A stretch of 64,000 nt of DNA from Cylindrodendrum hubeiense (Eukaryota > Ascomycota > Sordariomycetes > Hypocreales > Nectriaceae), in assembly GCA_014621425.1 (NCBI GenBank), contig JAANBB010000074.1:1-64000 (forward strand), in the 5' to 3' direction. The position numbers and the translations under genes are program-made. Below, piece after piece: positions 11,675-23,269 of this stretch; positions within the stretch are counted from its first letter, which is position 1, and each line of letters opens with the position of its first letter. A model generated the notes under the pieces. It made no database searches, was not told where the DNA came from, and saw only the letters and a list, made by a program, of their open reading frames with translations.

Positions 11675-13153
11675 GTGGACGGACAAACACATCACTACAA
11701 CTTAATATTGAGAAATATCTAACTGCGCATACCCGGAGCATGGAGATATATGGGAGTTTATCGTTTGGTGCCATTCGCACGGGGTGAATCGTCAATGGGG
11801 ACTGGTGTTTTTTTTTATTACATTCGGGGTGTGCCGCCTGTGCTTACACGGCAGATGGACACAGCTCCACGACAGGACGGAGTTGGTGTCTGGCAGTGGA
11901 CCATTTTTTCCACCAATAGTCTTTAAAATGTACAACGGTATCGTTGTGGCGTTGGGCTGGCATTCATTTTAGGTTCCAGAGACGACTTCCCGCATCGCGT
12001 ATCGCGTATCGCATGTCGCATGTGATGGAAGGCGCCGTGTTGGACGAACTAGCTTAGCAAATGAAGATGAAGTACATAGAGAACACTTGGTAAATTCTCC
12101 GAATGTGTTTGCTGGCTGGTCGCCCTAGTGTCTGTGTTGGCGTTCCCAACTTGTCGATGATGAGGACATGTCACCACCACCAGGTGAGACGCCTCCCGCC
12201 GTCATGCGCCGGAAAATGGCATTTTCTGACAGCCTTTAGCCGGCGGCTCAAAGGGACGCGCGGCAATTATTACTACTGCGGCAGACAACTGCGGCAGACA
12301 CAACCAAGGCCGCTGGGTGCTAAAATTGGGGGCTGTGGACAAACTCGTGGCGCATCCGTCGGCCCTTGGGCCCCTGGAGACCTTGGGACCTGGGGACCTG
12401 GCAGGGCTGATGAGGTGCAGCATGGTAGTGGCAGCGGGGCGCAGTAGAGCGAGCAGCAGGGCCTGCTGGGTGTGAACACCAGCCGACGCCGGCAGGAGGT
12501 AGGGATTCTATATCTGGAGCTGGGGGCGACTGTGTTGGCGCCGCAAACGGGCATGATTCTTTTCGATTACGAGCTTTCGAACTTTGCAACTTACGATATA
12601 AGTCTTGGGGTATAAATCGGCGGTTGGTTGTTGATCACTAGGGGCTGGACGGCTAGTTTGCGACATGGTGCACCGTCGCCAAAAGGGTCATTTCAACGAC
12701 ACCCTATTTGCGACAGGCTTTGATAGCTGCTCACTGATAGCGCCAAGAGCCCTAACGTTTAATGCTCTTTTGACTCACTCGCCGGGTGATTCCCTTGGCC
12801 GTGGCTCAACGGAAGCCCTTGCCATGTACAGCAGTATTCGCAACACCCGCCCAAAGACGGCGCCATTGTCCCCAGCGCAGCACTGTGCGTAGGCCGGGGC
12901 TGTAAGGGCTGGTTCGACAGAGACAACATCACATTCACACAATCAAAACGAACAATGAAATGTTTCGAAGAAGCCCAGCCGTTTTAATTTTCATAAGCCG
13001 TAACTAAATGCCGCCCTTGGAGAGACCCCATCCAGCCATGCGCAACCAATCCTCCCACGCCAAAGACATGTAAGAACCGTCGCACAACCTGTGCGTAGCT
13101 TCTTCGAAATTCGTGAGGCGTCGTAACCGTGCAATTCTCTAGAGAGAAATCGC
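11675..13153. other. Convergent intergenic region, no supported gene
   Basis: Lies between the 3' ends of the cupredoxin-like gene and rpp2. It has a GC-rich middle (12.1-12.5 kb) and a small cluster of CGTATCGC repeats near 11995-12020. A TATA-like string (GTATAAAT, about 12610) precedes a 75-codon frame at 12665-12892 with no recognisable product. Confidence 0.5.
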
Positions 13154-13601
13154 TTAGTCGAAAAGACCGAAGCCCATATCCTCGTCGGACTCCTCCTTCT
13201 CTGCAGTGGTTGTTAGTATTCTGATTTTCATGGAGTTGTTCATTGTCAAGTAACGTACCCTCCTCGGCCTCCTCCTCAGCCTCCTCGGCGGCAGCGGCGC
13301 CAGAGGCACCACCAGCGGCGCCACCGGCACCACCAGCACCGCCGGAGGGAACGGAAGCAAGCTTCTCAGAGCCCTGAGCGATCAGCTATTACAATTGTTA
13401 GTCCTCTGCACGTTGTAAAATCCTCGGTGTTGAAGGGCATACCTCGTTGATGTCCTTGCCCTTGAGCTCGGAGATGAGGGTCTCCAGGCGGGAGTCATCA
13501 GCCTCGATACCGACAGACGCGAGAACGGCCTTGATGTCGGCAGCGGAGGGCGAGGTGTTGCCACCAAGGCTGAGAAGAAGATAAGCTGCGAGGTGCTTCA
13601 T
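13154..13601 (-). CDS. rpp2: 60S acidic ribosomal protein P2
   Basis: Exons 13601-13443, 13385-13259 and 13200-13154 encode 110 residues. The protein starts [15 protein letters not shown], has the helical dimerisation domain at 1-60, a Gly/Ala hinge at about 70-85, an acidic run, and the conserved end [12 protein letters not shown]2 pairs with P1 on uL10 to form the ribosomal stalk that recruits elongation factors. The 5' leader probably holds an intron, 13730-13616 (CAG|GTAAGA donor, CACAG acceptor), just before the ATG; such leader introns are common in fungal ribosomal protein genes. It is divergent from spt2. Confidence 0.96.
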
Positions 13602-14368
13602 TTTGAATGTAGTTCCTGTGGGCGACTTGTCAGAATCTCTTGATCGCGAATTGGATGCGACGATGATAGTAGACGGCGCGGGGATTGCTCTTGCGCTCGT
13701 CGATCGCAGTCTCGATGGAAAGAGTCTTACCTGGGAGTTGGAGAAGAACACGAGAAATCAATCAATTTAACCGCAAGTTGGGCGGAGACTGAGAACTTCG
13801 AGTTCGTGATGAACGTTTCGGTGTGACGAAGTAAAAAAGTTCGAGGCGTCGCGGACCTTCAAGAACAATTTTGATCCTGTGGGCACCAAAATCCACTTTA
13901 GGCGAATTGTTAGGGCGGGGTGGATTCGGAGAATGCCGCTGCCGAGCCCCGATAACTCGATTGCACCGCCACACCTCGAAGTCTTGGTCACGTGCTTTGG
14001 CGCCGCAGGCTTTTGTGGCGTTCCCTGATTTCATCCTCCGCTTTGAAAGTTGGCCAGTGACGGTTTCTTTGTTCTTCACTGCCTGTACACTTCCCCCTTC
14101 CCCGGTATCGTGATCGCCTCGGTATTCTCTCCCTTGCTTGTGAGTTTCGAGTGTATCCGATCACGTACACAGGTTCTACCGCCTCTGCGCCTGCCACCAC
14201 CAGATTCGACGGCTGTGCAAACGAAAAAGACCACTGCCTCATACCAGAGCGAACGAGAAACCGGATCGCTCAATGACTCACGATTTACGCCCGAGGCCAT
14301 TTGCTCCTCTTTTGATTTAAGGGGGCTGTTGACTATATTTTACACCCTTCTGGTTTCTAGCAGACGCG
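13602..14368. promoter_or_regulatory. Divergent region between rpp2 and spt2
   Basis: This 767-bp region contains the probable rpp2 leader intron (13730-13616) and the promoters of both genes. It has pyrimidine-rich runs on both flanks. No other gene seen. Confidence 0.5.
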
Positions 14369-15592
14369 ATGCCGGTGAGTAACCCCCTGTGAAGTCAAAG
14401 ATGAGGATCTAGCAAAGACTGACCGTGATGGGTCAAGATCGGGGACCTCCTCGCCCAGATCAGCGGCGGCGACGGGCCCGCCTCCGCCCCCACGCCAGGC
14501 CTCTCGCGAGCGAATACCTTGCCCAAGAGAAAGGCCGATGAGGACCTTCGCCTGAATACCTCCAAAGCGCCCAGGACAACAACATTATCGAGTTCGGTGG
14601 CTCCGCGGCCCGAGGCTGGAAGACCCCACCGCCCGGTCGAGACATCTGCTCCGCCGTCCAGATTCAACCAACCATCACGGCCACTCGACCGACCGAGTCC
14701 AGCACAGCGGCCGATGAATGGGATGAACTCCAGACCCAGCGTGCTCTCATCAAGACCGCTGAATGGAGGCAACCGGGTCCAGAAGTCTGCTCCTCCCAGT
14801 CGGCCATCGCCGGGGCCATCAAGTGGTCCTGCCGCATCTCGAGCCGCGCCAAAGAAGGGATCATTTGCTGAGATTCTTGCACGAGGTCAGCGTGCACAAG
14901 CTGTGATGGGCCAGGTTGGCAAGATTCAGCACAAGAAGGTTCAGAAAGGTGCTGCTCCTGCTACGAAAAAGGAGAGGGACGAGCCCAAGGCCGACCAGCG
15001 AACCCCGAATAATAGAAAGCTGCCGCAGAGACCCTCAGGATATTCCGGTACCTCCAAACCCGGCCAACGGAACGGAACACCGGTCAACGGAAGTCAAAAG
15101 GACGGCCGCAACGGCAAGGCGGCTCCAACCAAGGCAGAGCTTGCCAAGGCTGCAGCGGAGGAAGAGCGAGAGAAGAAGTTCAAGAAAGCAGCTGCGGCAA
15201 CGACAGGATATACCGGTACTGCGAGACCCAAGCCTGGAAACCCTACTAAGAAGCAAAATGTTGTGCGGGGTGGTGCTCTTCTCAACACCCGAACTCCTCG
15301 ACCAACTTCATCCAAGTCACGCCTCGATGATGGTTATGACGAGGACATGGATGACTTCATTGACTATGACGACGAGGGTGATGACGGAGGCCCTCGTTAC
15401 GATTACGCATCAGACGGCTCCTCTGATATGGAGGCTGGGCTAGATGACATTGATGGCGAAGAGCGCCGAGCCGAATACATTGCTCGCCGCGAGGATATCG
15501 AGGAGGAGCGCCTAGAACGCACCCTGAAGGCCGCTAAGGAGGATCGAAAGCGAAAAGCCCTCGAGACACTACGGGGTGGTCGTCGTCGCTGA
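14369..15592 (+). CDS. spt2: SPT2 chromatin protein
   Basis: Exon 1 is only 6 nt (ATGCCG, 14369-14374), followed by a GTGAGT intron and exon 2 at 14438-15592, giving 386 residues. The joined N terminus reads MPIGDLLAQISGG, as expected for filamentous-fungal Spt2; the acceptor is a weak CAAG. The middle is basic and disordered (Pro/Ser/Lys/Arg rich, with repeated GYTGTARP/GYSGTSKP motifs). The C terminus is the conserved SPT2 domain: an acidic stretch (DEDMDDFIDYDDEGDD) then EERRAEYIARREDIEEERLE and a basic end. SPT2 binds DNA and histones H3-H4 during transcription. Without the micro-exon the first in-frame ATG would truncate the conserved N terminus. Confidence 0.9.
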
Positions 15593-16951
15593 TTCTTCCC
15601 CTTTCACCACTTGTAACTCTTATCCTTTGGCTTCTTTCAACGATCTTTTTTACAAATCACATTGCGAGAACGTGGCCACGGTCCAGAGACTTGGGAACGG
15701 AGGCGTTTTGACGATATTTTACATCGTTTCCCTTTTGCTACTTTGCGTTGTTTGCTTTTACAACGGGGCCACATTAGCGACGGAGTTGACATTTCCTCAT
15801 TTTCCCCATCACCGACGCACACAGAATACTCACACTCACGCGTACACTCACACAATCAATGGATACATGGCATGGCGTGGTCGACACTGGTAGGGGAGAA
15901 GGGGCTCCGGTGGGACTTTGGGCTCTTCGGGCTGAGCTGGACCAAGGGGCAATGTTGGATGGAGGTGTAGATAGATATTGGTGGGGGGCGGCATTCAGAA
16001 TGGTACTTGTCTGTTTAGACTTAATTCGGAAGGGTACAAACGGGGTTTATCTGCTTTGTTTAGGAGCAATGCTACTCGTACACATCAAAGTTATCCACAA
16101 ATATAACCCACAATCATCTATTACAAGATTTGAATCCCGCGAGATTGTCCTTCACGTTACGACGAAGTTTTCGCAGACAGCAGCACATGGATAATCCATT
16201 GATGGAGGAAAGTGGGCAACCAATTCGAGCCTCATGGTTCTGGAATTTGTGGAATAGTTTGAAAAGACCACACGAGGAATGTAAAATGAGACGACTTTAA
16301 CCACAACATCCTACCTATATGCTTCTATATGGTACGATGTGTTGAAGAGTCCATGGCTTGTGGGTTATGCGACGATCGAAACAGGGACTAGCCGTGGGGT
16401 GACTGTGTGCGAATGCTGAGGAAAGAATCCGAGCCGGCGTTTTTCCTAAATGAAACAGGGAGCATTTGCTTCCATCATGATTGCGGCTATGTATCTAATG
16501 AATCATCAACGATCAGAGGAAGATTTCCGGGAGTTGGTGCACCGACGAGATTCTGGGAACTTGCTTGCTAACACTGAAATCACGCCTTGAACCAGGAGAA
16601 CAGATAATCGCAAGGGAGAACGAACACCGGAGATGACAGGTACAAACACGGCACTAAACACTCATTTGTATTTTTCTTTGTCGCCTGCTTTCACTCTCAT
16701 TCTTCCTCCTACATACTTCCTCGGCCCCTCGAGCCTTGACGGCGAGTGTGCCCTCGACCACAACTTGGAATCACAGTACAGATGCCTCTATATCTTGCAA
16801 CCCTCTTCCCAGTGAGTTATCTGATCGAGTTTTGTACAGAATTCTAACTCCAAACGAAGTCGTGCCGCAGTGCTCTCTTTCTGAACCAGATCTACCATCA
16901 CTCCCGCCGCTTGGTGCTTTTCTCCTCACCATCTCCATTCCAAGCTTCGCC
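15593..16951. other. Intergenic, no supported gene
   Basis: Contains the spt2 3' region and the upstream region of the coiled-coil gene. It is AT-rich in the middle. No exon chain or RNA gene recognised. Confidence 0.55.
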
Positions 16952-17719
16952 ATGTCCGCCCCCCAACAGCCCCTCATCCCGTTGTCGGTCATGGACTTTG
17001 ATCTTTCAAAGGCCGACGACGTTGAAAGATGTAGAGCGCAGCTCCTAGTTTACAACTATCTCCGGGTTGCGCCATCCATGACCACGGATATGCAGCGTGT
17101 GCTGAAGGAGGTATTGGTCTACGACAGAGCGTGGAAAACTCCCACCGAGAACATTCCCAACGATGGAACTGTATCAATCTACGATATGTACCAAGAACTG
17201 AGGAGCTGGATGTACTTCCCTTACTGGTTTGTGGTGGCAGTTTGCTGGGGGCCCAACCACCCGGATCTCCAGCAGATCAGAGAGAACATGTCGAGGCACT
17301 GGGGGAAAGAACTCCCAAAAGACGTCGTGATATTCCCAGGGGAGAAGACTCTTCTGGACTTTGATACCTTCTGTGGCGAGATTGATTTGATGGATAAATT
17401 AGAGGACTGCAGCTTCAAAAGCGCCACCACTGAGGCGATGGCAGAGCTGCCAGTTGCTTCGTCTACTTACAAGCCTACGATCCAACAATCAGAGCCGCCA
17501 GATCAATCCTTCGTCGCCATGGAGGTGGACATCGAAGCACTCCAGAAGGCGATGCGGGATCTGGAGGCGAGAGTTGGAATGATAGAGGAGGAGGGCGAGT
17601 GGGGTGTGGATATTGTTACTCATCTCTCTGATCACTTCCAACACTTGTATCAAAACCAACAGGATATGGCAGCAGAAATCGCTGAGTTGAAGGCTTGGGT
17701 GAAGGAGAAAGGGCAATGA
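16952..17719 (+). CDS. Hypothetical protein with C-terminal coiled coil
   Basis: A single-exon frame of 255 residues from ATG at 16952. The frame is open further upstream, but only from a TTG, so this ATG is preferred. I do not recognise the family. Residues about 15-130 look like a globular domain with several aromatic pairs (YFPYWFVVAVCWG). Residues about 190-255 form a heptad-like acidic helix (IEALQKAMRDLEARVGMIEE, then AAEIAELKAWVKEKG) that is probably a coiled coil. There is no signal peptide or clear membrane span. It is convergent with the NUFIP-like gene. Codon use looks coding and the ORF is long for chance, so it is probably a real, lineage-restricted gene. Confidence 0.65.
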   Translation: MSAPQQPLIPLSVMDFDLSKADDVERCRAQLLVYNYLRVAPSMTTDMQRVLKEVLVYDRAWKTPTENIPNDGTVSIYDMYQELRSWMYFPYWFVVAVCWGPNHPDLQQIRENMSRHWGKELPKDVVIFPGEKTLLDFDTFCGEIDLMDKLEDCSFKSATTEAMAELPVASSTYKPTIQQSEPPDQSFVAMEVDIEALQKAMRDLEARVGMIEEEGEWGVDIVTHLSDHFQHLYQNQQDMAAEIAELKAWVKEKGQ

Positions 17720-18689
17720 TATCGATGCTCTGCTTCAATGGGATGGTTCTTTGGGCTGTTTTCCCAGTCACAGCAACTTGCTGAGCGCTGTCAAACGCGT
17801 CTCTGATACTGGCTAGTATCAAGCACTGAGGATTAAGAATTGTGCATCAGATATACGCTAATGTACACCCTCGAACATGCTTCATCCTTCTCACCCTTCT
17901 ATACTGTGATAAGTTTCATGCTTTCCTAGTTTCTGGGTTGAAGCAAATAGTAATCGAAGAGTGAAGGGAGATGTCACATAAGCAAAGAAATATGCACATC
18001 GCTACTTCGCGACGCATTTCTAGAGATGCTTTTCAAGAGCTCAGGTCAAAAAATACAGCCTTTGAATTGTACAGATGTCTAGGTATCAAGTCACCATCAA
18101 CCAGAACCCTCAAACGCCATTGTGCCGTGAACGGAATCCGAGACCAGCAAGAAATAAGACCAGTAGTAGTAGTCCAGAAAATGATAAAGAGCAAAGGGCC
18201 AGAGAGGCTACCGCAAAATGAATTCCCATGTGGATAAAGCGAAGGGTATTCCTGTATCCCAGCAACCGAGGCCGGAGTCAGGTGTTGATAATCCCGAAGG
18301 CCTTATGCGATGTGCCAAAAAATAGTCCGAGGTCCTTGGATGTGGTTGAGACGGTTGAATTGCAACAGTCTGCAAACTGAGCATGGTGATTGCCAGGGTA
18401 GCTCGAGTGAGACGGGGAATTGGTCAACCCAGAGCAGCGCTAGTCCCTGCATGCATACTCAGAACGACTTTCTGGTAAGCAGCCGGTTTGTGAGGCCCGG
18501 AAACCTCGGAGAAAGAACACTTGAACGCAAGTAAAAACAAGGAGCAGCGCTCGTGGAAGCGCTTGCGGGACAAAACAGTACTGGTGCCAAGCCGAGGACA
18601 ACTATCCATTCATACATAGAGCCATGGGAGTATGGTGTTGAAGCGGAGCAACCTTGGTCAAAATCCACCAGTCGGAAGGTCCACTGTGA
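17720..18689. other. Convergent intergenic region
   Basis: About 970 bp between the 3' ends of the coiled-coil gene and the NUFIP-like gene. Only short frames are present and no gene is supported. Confidence 0.6.
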
Positions 18690-20576
18690 TCAAGGAAGAT
18701 CGTCGCTCTTGGATTGCTTGCCGCTTGAGCTACCGTATGGCCTCAGGAGCCAACCTTGATAGTGCTTGATCCCCTGGGTGCTGTTACTATTCGCACTGGG
18801 TATGATGGATGGTGGTGGATTGCGACGAGGAAGTCCAGTCTCTCGCTTGATGGGAAGAGGGGGAAGAGATGCAGAGGCAGCTGGGAGCAAGCTGGAAGTG
18901 GGCTGGGGCGGGACAGCATTGTTGTTCTTCTTGGTTTCCTTCTTTTCGTCCTCTGGATCCGGCTGCATGAGACCCTTCTTGCGAAGGTACTGGATTGACT
19001 GCAGCACGGTGAGATCCTCCTGCTCCTTGTCGTTGAGAATCAGACGTTGCTGAATGGTAAGTCGGCCGTTGTTGGCCTCACGCTCCTTGACGGCTGCTTC
19101 TCTGACCTCAGGATCATGGACGAAGCGGCACTTGCCCTTCTTGCCGCATGTTCCACCAGTGGAATAATATTTGCAATGTTTGGATACGTCGGCTTTCTTT
19201 GCAGGAGGAGGTGGCGGGGGAGCGACATGGGAGCGAGTAGACATGACTTCTGGCTTCTCATCATCCGAAGACTCCTCGGAAGGGCCTCTCATCTCATCGC
19301 CTTCATCGCCTTGTTCTCGTTTGCGCTTAATGGATGACTCAACTTTGCGAAGCTGCCGCCTAAGTTTATCGGCTTGTTTCTCGAGCGAGGAAGCCTTGTC
19401 TTCGCCGTTGTGTGCCAGCTCGGCAGCCTTCTTGGCCTCAACACGGGCCTTTGTAGGGAAATGCTTCTTTCTGTCTGACAGGAACGCGGCAACATCCTTA
19501 ACGCTATGGGAGGTCAGCATGACAGACACGCAAGGGAGTGCGAGAACTTACTGGAGAGTTTCCTGTCCGATCAGGTCGTTAAGAACCTTCTCCTCGCCCT
19601 CATCATCTTCGGATTCTGAATCCATTCCAGGGGTCAGGCCAAGCGTGTTGATCTTGCGCTTCTTCTTCTTCCCAACGGAGGGGGTTTCGGGCTTGTGGTG
19701 ACTGGGTTCGTTGCTGCCTGGCTTGTGGTGGCGAGGCTTGTCATTTCCATGAAAGCCACCGCGCCCACGAGCGCTTCCGTCTCTATGGCCACCTCGACCA
19801 CCACGGCGAGCATTCTTGCCATAGTAGCCATCCTGGTGGGGAGGCCCAGGCGGGGGAGGGGGTCCAGGATAGGGAGGATACTGTGTCGGAGGGTAATGGG
19901 GGGCACGAGGATCGTGAGGGTATGGCTGACCATAGCTACCATTCACTGGAGGTGGGACTACCTCATGCTCATACCCGGGGCGCATCGGCCCTCCCATGGG
20001 GGGTTTTGCGGCGCCGCGATCGTTGTAACCGCCTCGGGATCTGCCACCCCCATAATGGCCCTGAGGTGCTGGCCCTTGGCCATTCCACTGGGCTTGGTTG
20101 GGAGGAGGGGGACCCTGGTAGGGGGCACTGTACGGCTGGGGGGCACCGTATTGCGGCTGCTGAGGATACTGCGAGGGCGGGTACGGCTGAGGAGCGTAGT
20201 TGGGGTGGTAATTGTTGGAAGACATCGGGACGGGAACAGGGCCGTGGGGAGGAGCGTGGCCATGCTCCGGAGGCCACTGCGGTTGCGGAGGCGGATATGC
20301 TCCGGCGGGAGGATGAGAGGCGCCATAAGGAGGTGGATTGTGGGCGGGATATGGCTGGCCAGTGTATTCGTAATGCCCCTGGGCCTGGGGCGAGCCGTGG
20401 TAGTCACCGCGACCTCCTGGGTAATGCCCTCCACGACCACGACCGTGATGGGATCCTCCGCCTCGGCCCTGGCCGTGCTGAGGATACGACGGAGCCGGAT
20501 GGCCGTAGCTTGGGTGTCCGCCCGACGCGGCCGCAGGGGGAGGTGGCGGCGGAGGACCGTATCCGTATGCCGACAT
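18690..20576 (-). CDS. NUFIP/Rsa1-like CCCH zinc-finger protein (snoRNP assembly)
   Basis: Exons 20576-19552 and 19503-18690 encode 612 residues; the intron has a GTAAGT donor and CATAG acceptor. Residues 1-300 are a low-complexity Pro/Gly/Tyr/Gln region with RGG-type motifs. At about 342-365 lies the NUFIP core (DVAAFLSDRKKHFPTKAR), followed by a Lys-rich coiled segment. A CCCH finger with exact C-x8-C-x5-C-x3-H spacing sits at about 452-472. NUFIP1/yeast Rsa1 is a platform for box C/D snoRNP assembly with Snu13 and R2TP; the fungal CCCH finger suggests RNA binding. Probably nuclear. The upstream in-frame extension starts only with TTG, so the ATG at 20576 was used. It is divergent from rpc25. 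Confidence 0.85.
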
Positions 20577-21348
20577 GGCTAGAGGCTCATATAGCGAATG
20601 GAAAGTGTGATAAGGCGGCTGTAAGGAGGTTCGGCGCTGTCGAGTCGGCAAAGGGCGTCCTAGTGATGGCGAGGTGTTGGTGAGAAGTGCAAGTTGTGGT
20701 TGGTGGTGCGCGGACGGGACGGAGTCGATGGACGGGAACCTTGAGAGCAGGCCAAGCGCGAGGTGCTGTACGCCACAGGGCTAAAGACACGGAGTACAGG
20801 ACAGGACGAGACGCAGGGGCGACGAGTGAGTAATAAAACGAGAGCGGAGAGAGCGGAGAGAAGAGACGGCGCGCAAACAGATGGCCCGGGATGAACGGAC
20901 AAGAAAGAGCAGGACGCTGCCGAGGACGATGCAGGCGTCTGATAGAAAAAAGGAAGCACGACACCACTTGGGAAGCGAAACGAAGCTCTCCCTCTCCACG
21001 GCAAAACGTGACGGCGAGCTTTTGCAATGCACACCGACCCCGGCACACGCCCGCGCTAGGCTGCTCCCGGAAAGCGGTGAGGGCCATTGGCCGAGATGCA
21101 CTAACGGCAAATGGGTTAGCGCCGGTTGCGTTTCTGGACTGCTTCTTTTTCTGCCATGGCCCAAGTTTCTCTGACGCGGCGAGTCAAGCAAGATATGACA
21201 AACTCACAGAGTCTCGTCTCGCGCATCATGCTGTAATGAGCTCTTTCATATCCTCCGCTTTGCGATGACCTCTTGCTTTGACCGCTACACCCATACCGAC
21301 CCCGTAAAACACCTCCTTTAACAACCCAATCAGTGTTCGACCGCCAAC
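20577..21348. promoter_or_regulatory. Divergent region between the NUFIP-like gene and rpc25
   Basis: This 772-bp region separates two head-to-head genes. It has no convincing ORF. It must contain both promoters and 5' UTRs. Confidence 0.5.
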
Positions 21349-22204
21349 ATGTTCATCCTGGTACATACATCTCATCCATCCCTCCTTCACCTTCACTGCC
21401 CCGCCATCGAGTGAGCACGCATTCACTATACGCATTGGTGACTGACATTTCGACCAGACCAAGATCTCCGACCTGGTGCAGGTTGCTCCAGAAGATTTCG
21501 CAAAGCGAAGCATAGATGCTATCGAGGACAACATCAATGCCAAGTACTCTAATAAGGTCCGGCCACTCATCCCCGCCCAGACTCGACATGAAAGACTCAC
21601 TCACACTGGACAATAGGTCATCCAAAAGATTGGGCTCTGCATTTGCCTTTACGATATCCTATGGACCTCAGAAGGTCTCATTGGCCACGGTACCGGCCTG
21701 GTCAACATCAATGGTTCGTCGCACCAACCACCTCCCTCAGCTGCATGTCCCGTTTTGCTAACAAAGAGCAACGCAGTCGAGTTCCGCCTGGTTGTGTTCC
21801 GTCCCTTCAAGGGCGAGGTCATGCTCGGCAGAATACGCAGTTCCACGCCTGCTGGCGTCAACCTAAGAACCGACTTCTTCGACGACATCTTTGTCCCGTT
21901 CGAGGAACTGCCCGAAGGGGCCGAATAGTAAGGCATCCGACTTTGCGTCATGGAAGAATTATTACTAACAATACCCGACAGCAACCACGGCGAACAGCTC
22001 TGGATCTGGAACTTTGACGAGGAACGGCTTTTCTACGATAACCATGAAATGGTGCGCTTCCAGGTCGTTGATGAGGAATGGCACGATCAAGCCCCGGCTG
22101 GCCCGTCTCAGGCGGACGACGCGCCTCCCAAGACGCCCTACCGGATAAGGGCCAGCATGGCTGCGGAAGGATTGGGCGTGTGCCTTTGGTGGGATGGAGC
22201 ATAG
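21349..22204 (+). CDS. rpc25: RNA polymerase III subunit Rpc25 (RPC8)
   Basis: Five exons, 21349-21360, 21458-21556, 21617-21713, 21777-21927 and 21982-22204, encode 193 residues. Exon 1 is just 12 nt (MFIL). The protein then reads TKISDLVQVAPEDF, the Rpb7-like N-terminal domain of this family, and continues through NAKYSNKVIQKIGLCICLYD. The C-terminal S1/OB-like domain contains VEFRLVVFRPFKGEVMLG and FDDIFVPFEEL, typical of Rpc25/RPC8. The subunit forms the Pol III stalk with Rpc17 and acts in initiation at tRNA and 5S genes. The final segment (SMAAEGLGVCLWWDGA) is the usual end of the family. It is a little shorter than yeast Rpc25 (212). Confidence 0.94.
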
Positions 22205-22318
22205 TAGACTGGTGATGTACAGACGCGTAAAGAGGGCAGCGACAAGACAGAGATGTGGCATGGGGTGAGGGCTTCTGCGACTAGATCTGCTGGTGTATAT
22301 TTTACTCGTTCTATGAAT

Positions 22319-23269
22319 CTACGATTTGATACCCGCCAACAAACGCTCCTCGACGTCATCCAGCACTGAGTAGTGCTCAACAACAGCCAGGTTCTCGGCC
22401 TCAGCCTTGAACTGCTTATCAGGGTCCTGGCCAGGGCCTCCCATGGGGTTGGGCATCTGCTGCTGCTGCATCTGCTGAGCGACCTGGCTGGCGGCTGTAA
22501 CAACGTTAGCGATGGGTGGAAGAAGAGAACTCTGGAGGGCTACATACCGTTGTCGCTGCCGAGAAGGAAGACATAGACGAACTGAAGACCAAAGATGCAC
22601 AGGAAGTACCAGCTGATGCTGGACATCCACCGAGGGTCCATGTCCTTGGTCTGCACACCCGCCTGCAGCATGCTCTTGAACTTGATGGTGATGGGAAAGG
22701 GCAGTTTCACTATTCCAACTGTTAGATGAATCGGGTTTGCGCGTAGACGGACCACATACTGATAACGTAGCCGCTGAAGAAGGCATTGATCCAGCTCATG
22801 ATGAGGGTGTTGGGGATAATCATTGCCATGTTGTTCTTCATCATGCCCATCATGCCATCCATGGCGCTGGGGTCGGACAGGGGGTTCGCCGGGGGCTGGC
22901 CCTTCTTCTCAGGCTCCTTCAGGTAGGCGCCCGACTCGTAGCCGGCGGTGAGGGTCTCACGGCGGACGTCGAATGCCTTCTGGGAGAGGACGTGGTGGTT
23001 GGTGCGCAGGGTCACGCCGCGGCCGAGGAATCGCTGCTCGCGCATGGCCTTGACGTCCTGCTTCTTAGGGGCAGTGGCCATCAGGACGGAGGCGTAATGG
23101 CGCAGGACACCTGTCAGGACCATGACCACGGTGATGGGGATGAGGATCCAGTAGCTGGAGAGGGCGTGGTGGTTAGCGGGCTGCTTCATCAGACGCGGGC
23201 TGTTCGGGGGAGCTCAACGTACAACAGCTGGGGGTCCCGGTGGAGGGTCTGGACGGGGATCTGAACCAT
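22319..23269 (-). CDS. emc3: ER membrane protein complex subunit 3 (EMC3)
   Basis: Four exons, 23269-23223, 23154-22760, 22709-22548 and 22494-22319, encode 259 residues; junction phases agree. The N terminus (VQTLHRDPQLF) joins YWILIPITVVMVLTG, the first membrane span. Two more spans lie at about 120-140 (IIPNTLIMSWINAFFSGYVI) and 170-190 (SSISWYFLCIFGLQFVYVFL). EMC3 is the Oxa1/YidC-superfamily subunit that forms the insertase groove of the EMC, which inserts tail-anchored and multipass proteins into the ER. The Met/Gln-rich loop and the C-terminal helix are usual. It shares a 462-bp promoter region with spc2. Confidence 0.95.

Noticed and set aside
12608..12892. TATA-like string followed by a 75-codon frame
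   Set aside because: The peptide is not recognisable, has no signal peptide or domain, and there is no supporting intron or conserved end. Kept only as a note.
16120..16150. Reverse-strand GGGATTCAAATC string like a tRNA T-loop
   Set aside because: The stem does not pair and no cloverleaf can be built; not a tRNA.
16736..16951. Upstream extension of the coiled-coil protein
   Set aside because: The extension begins at TTG with no ATG; the first ATG is at 16952.
19695..20683. Long plus-strand frames opposite the NUFIP-like gene
   Set aside because: They are shadows of the Gly/Pro/Arg-rich minus-strand exon, which has the domain evidence.
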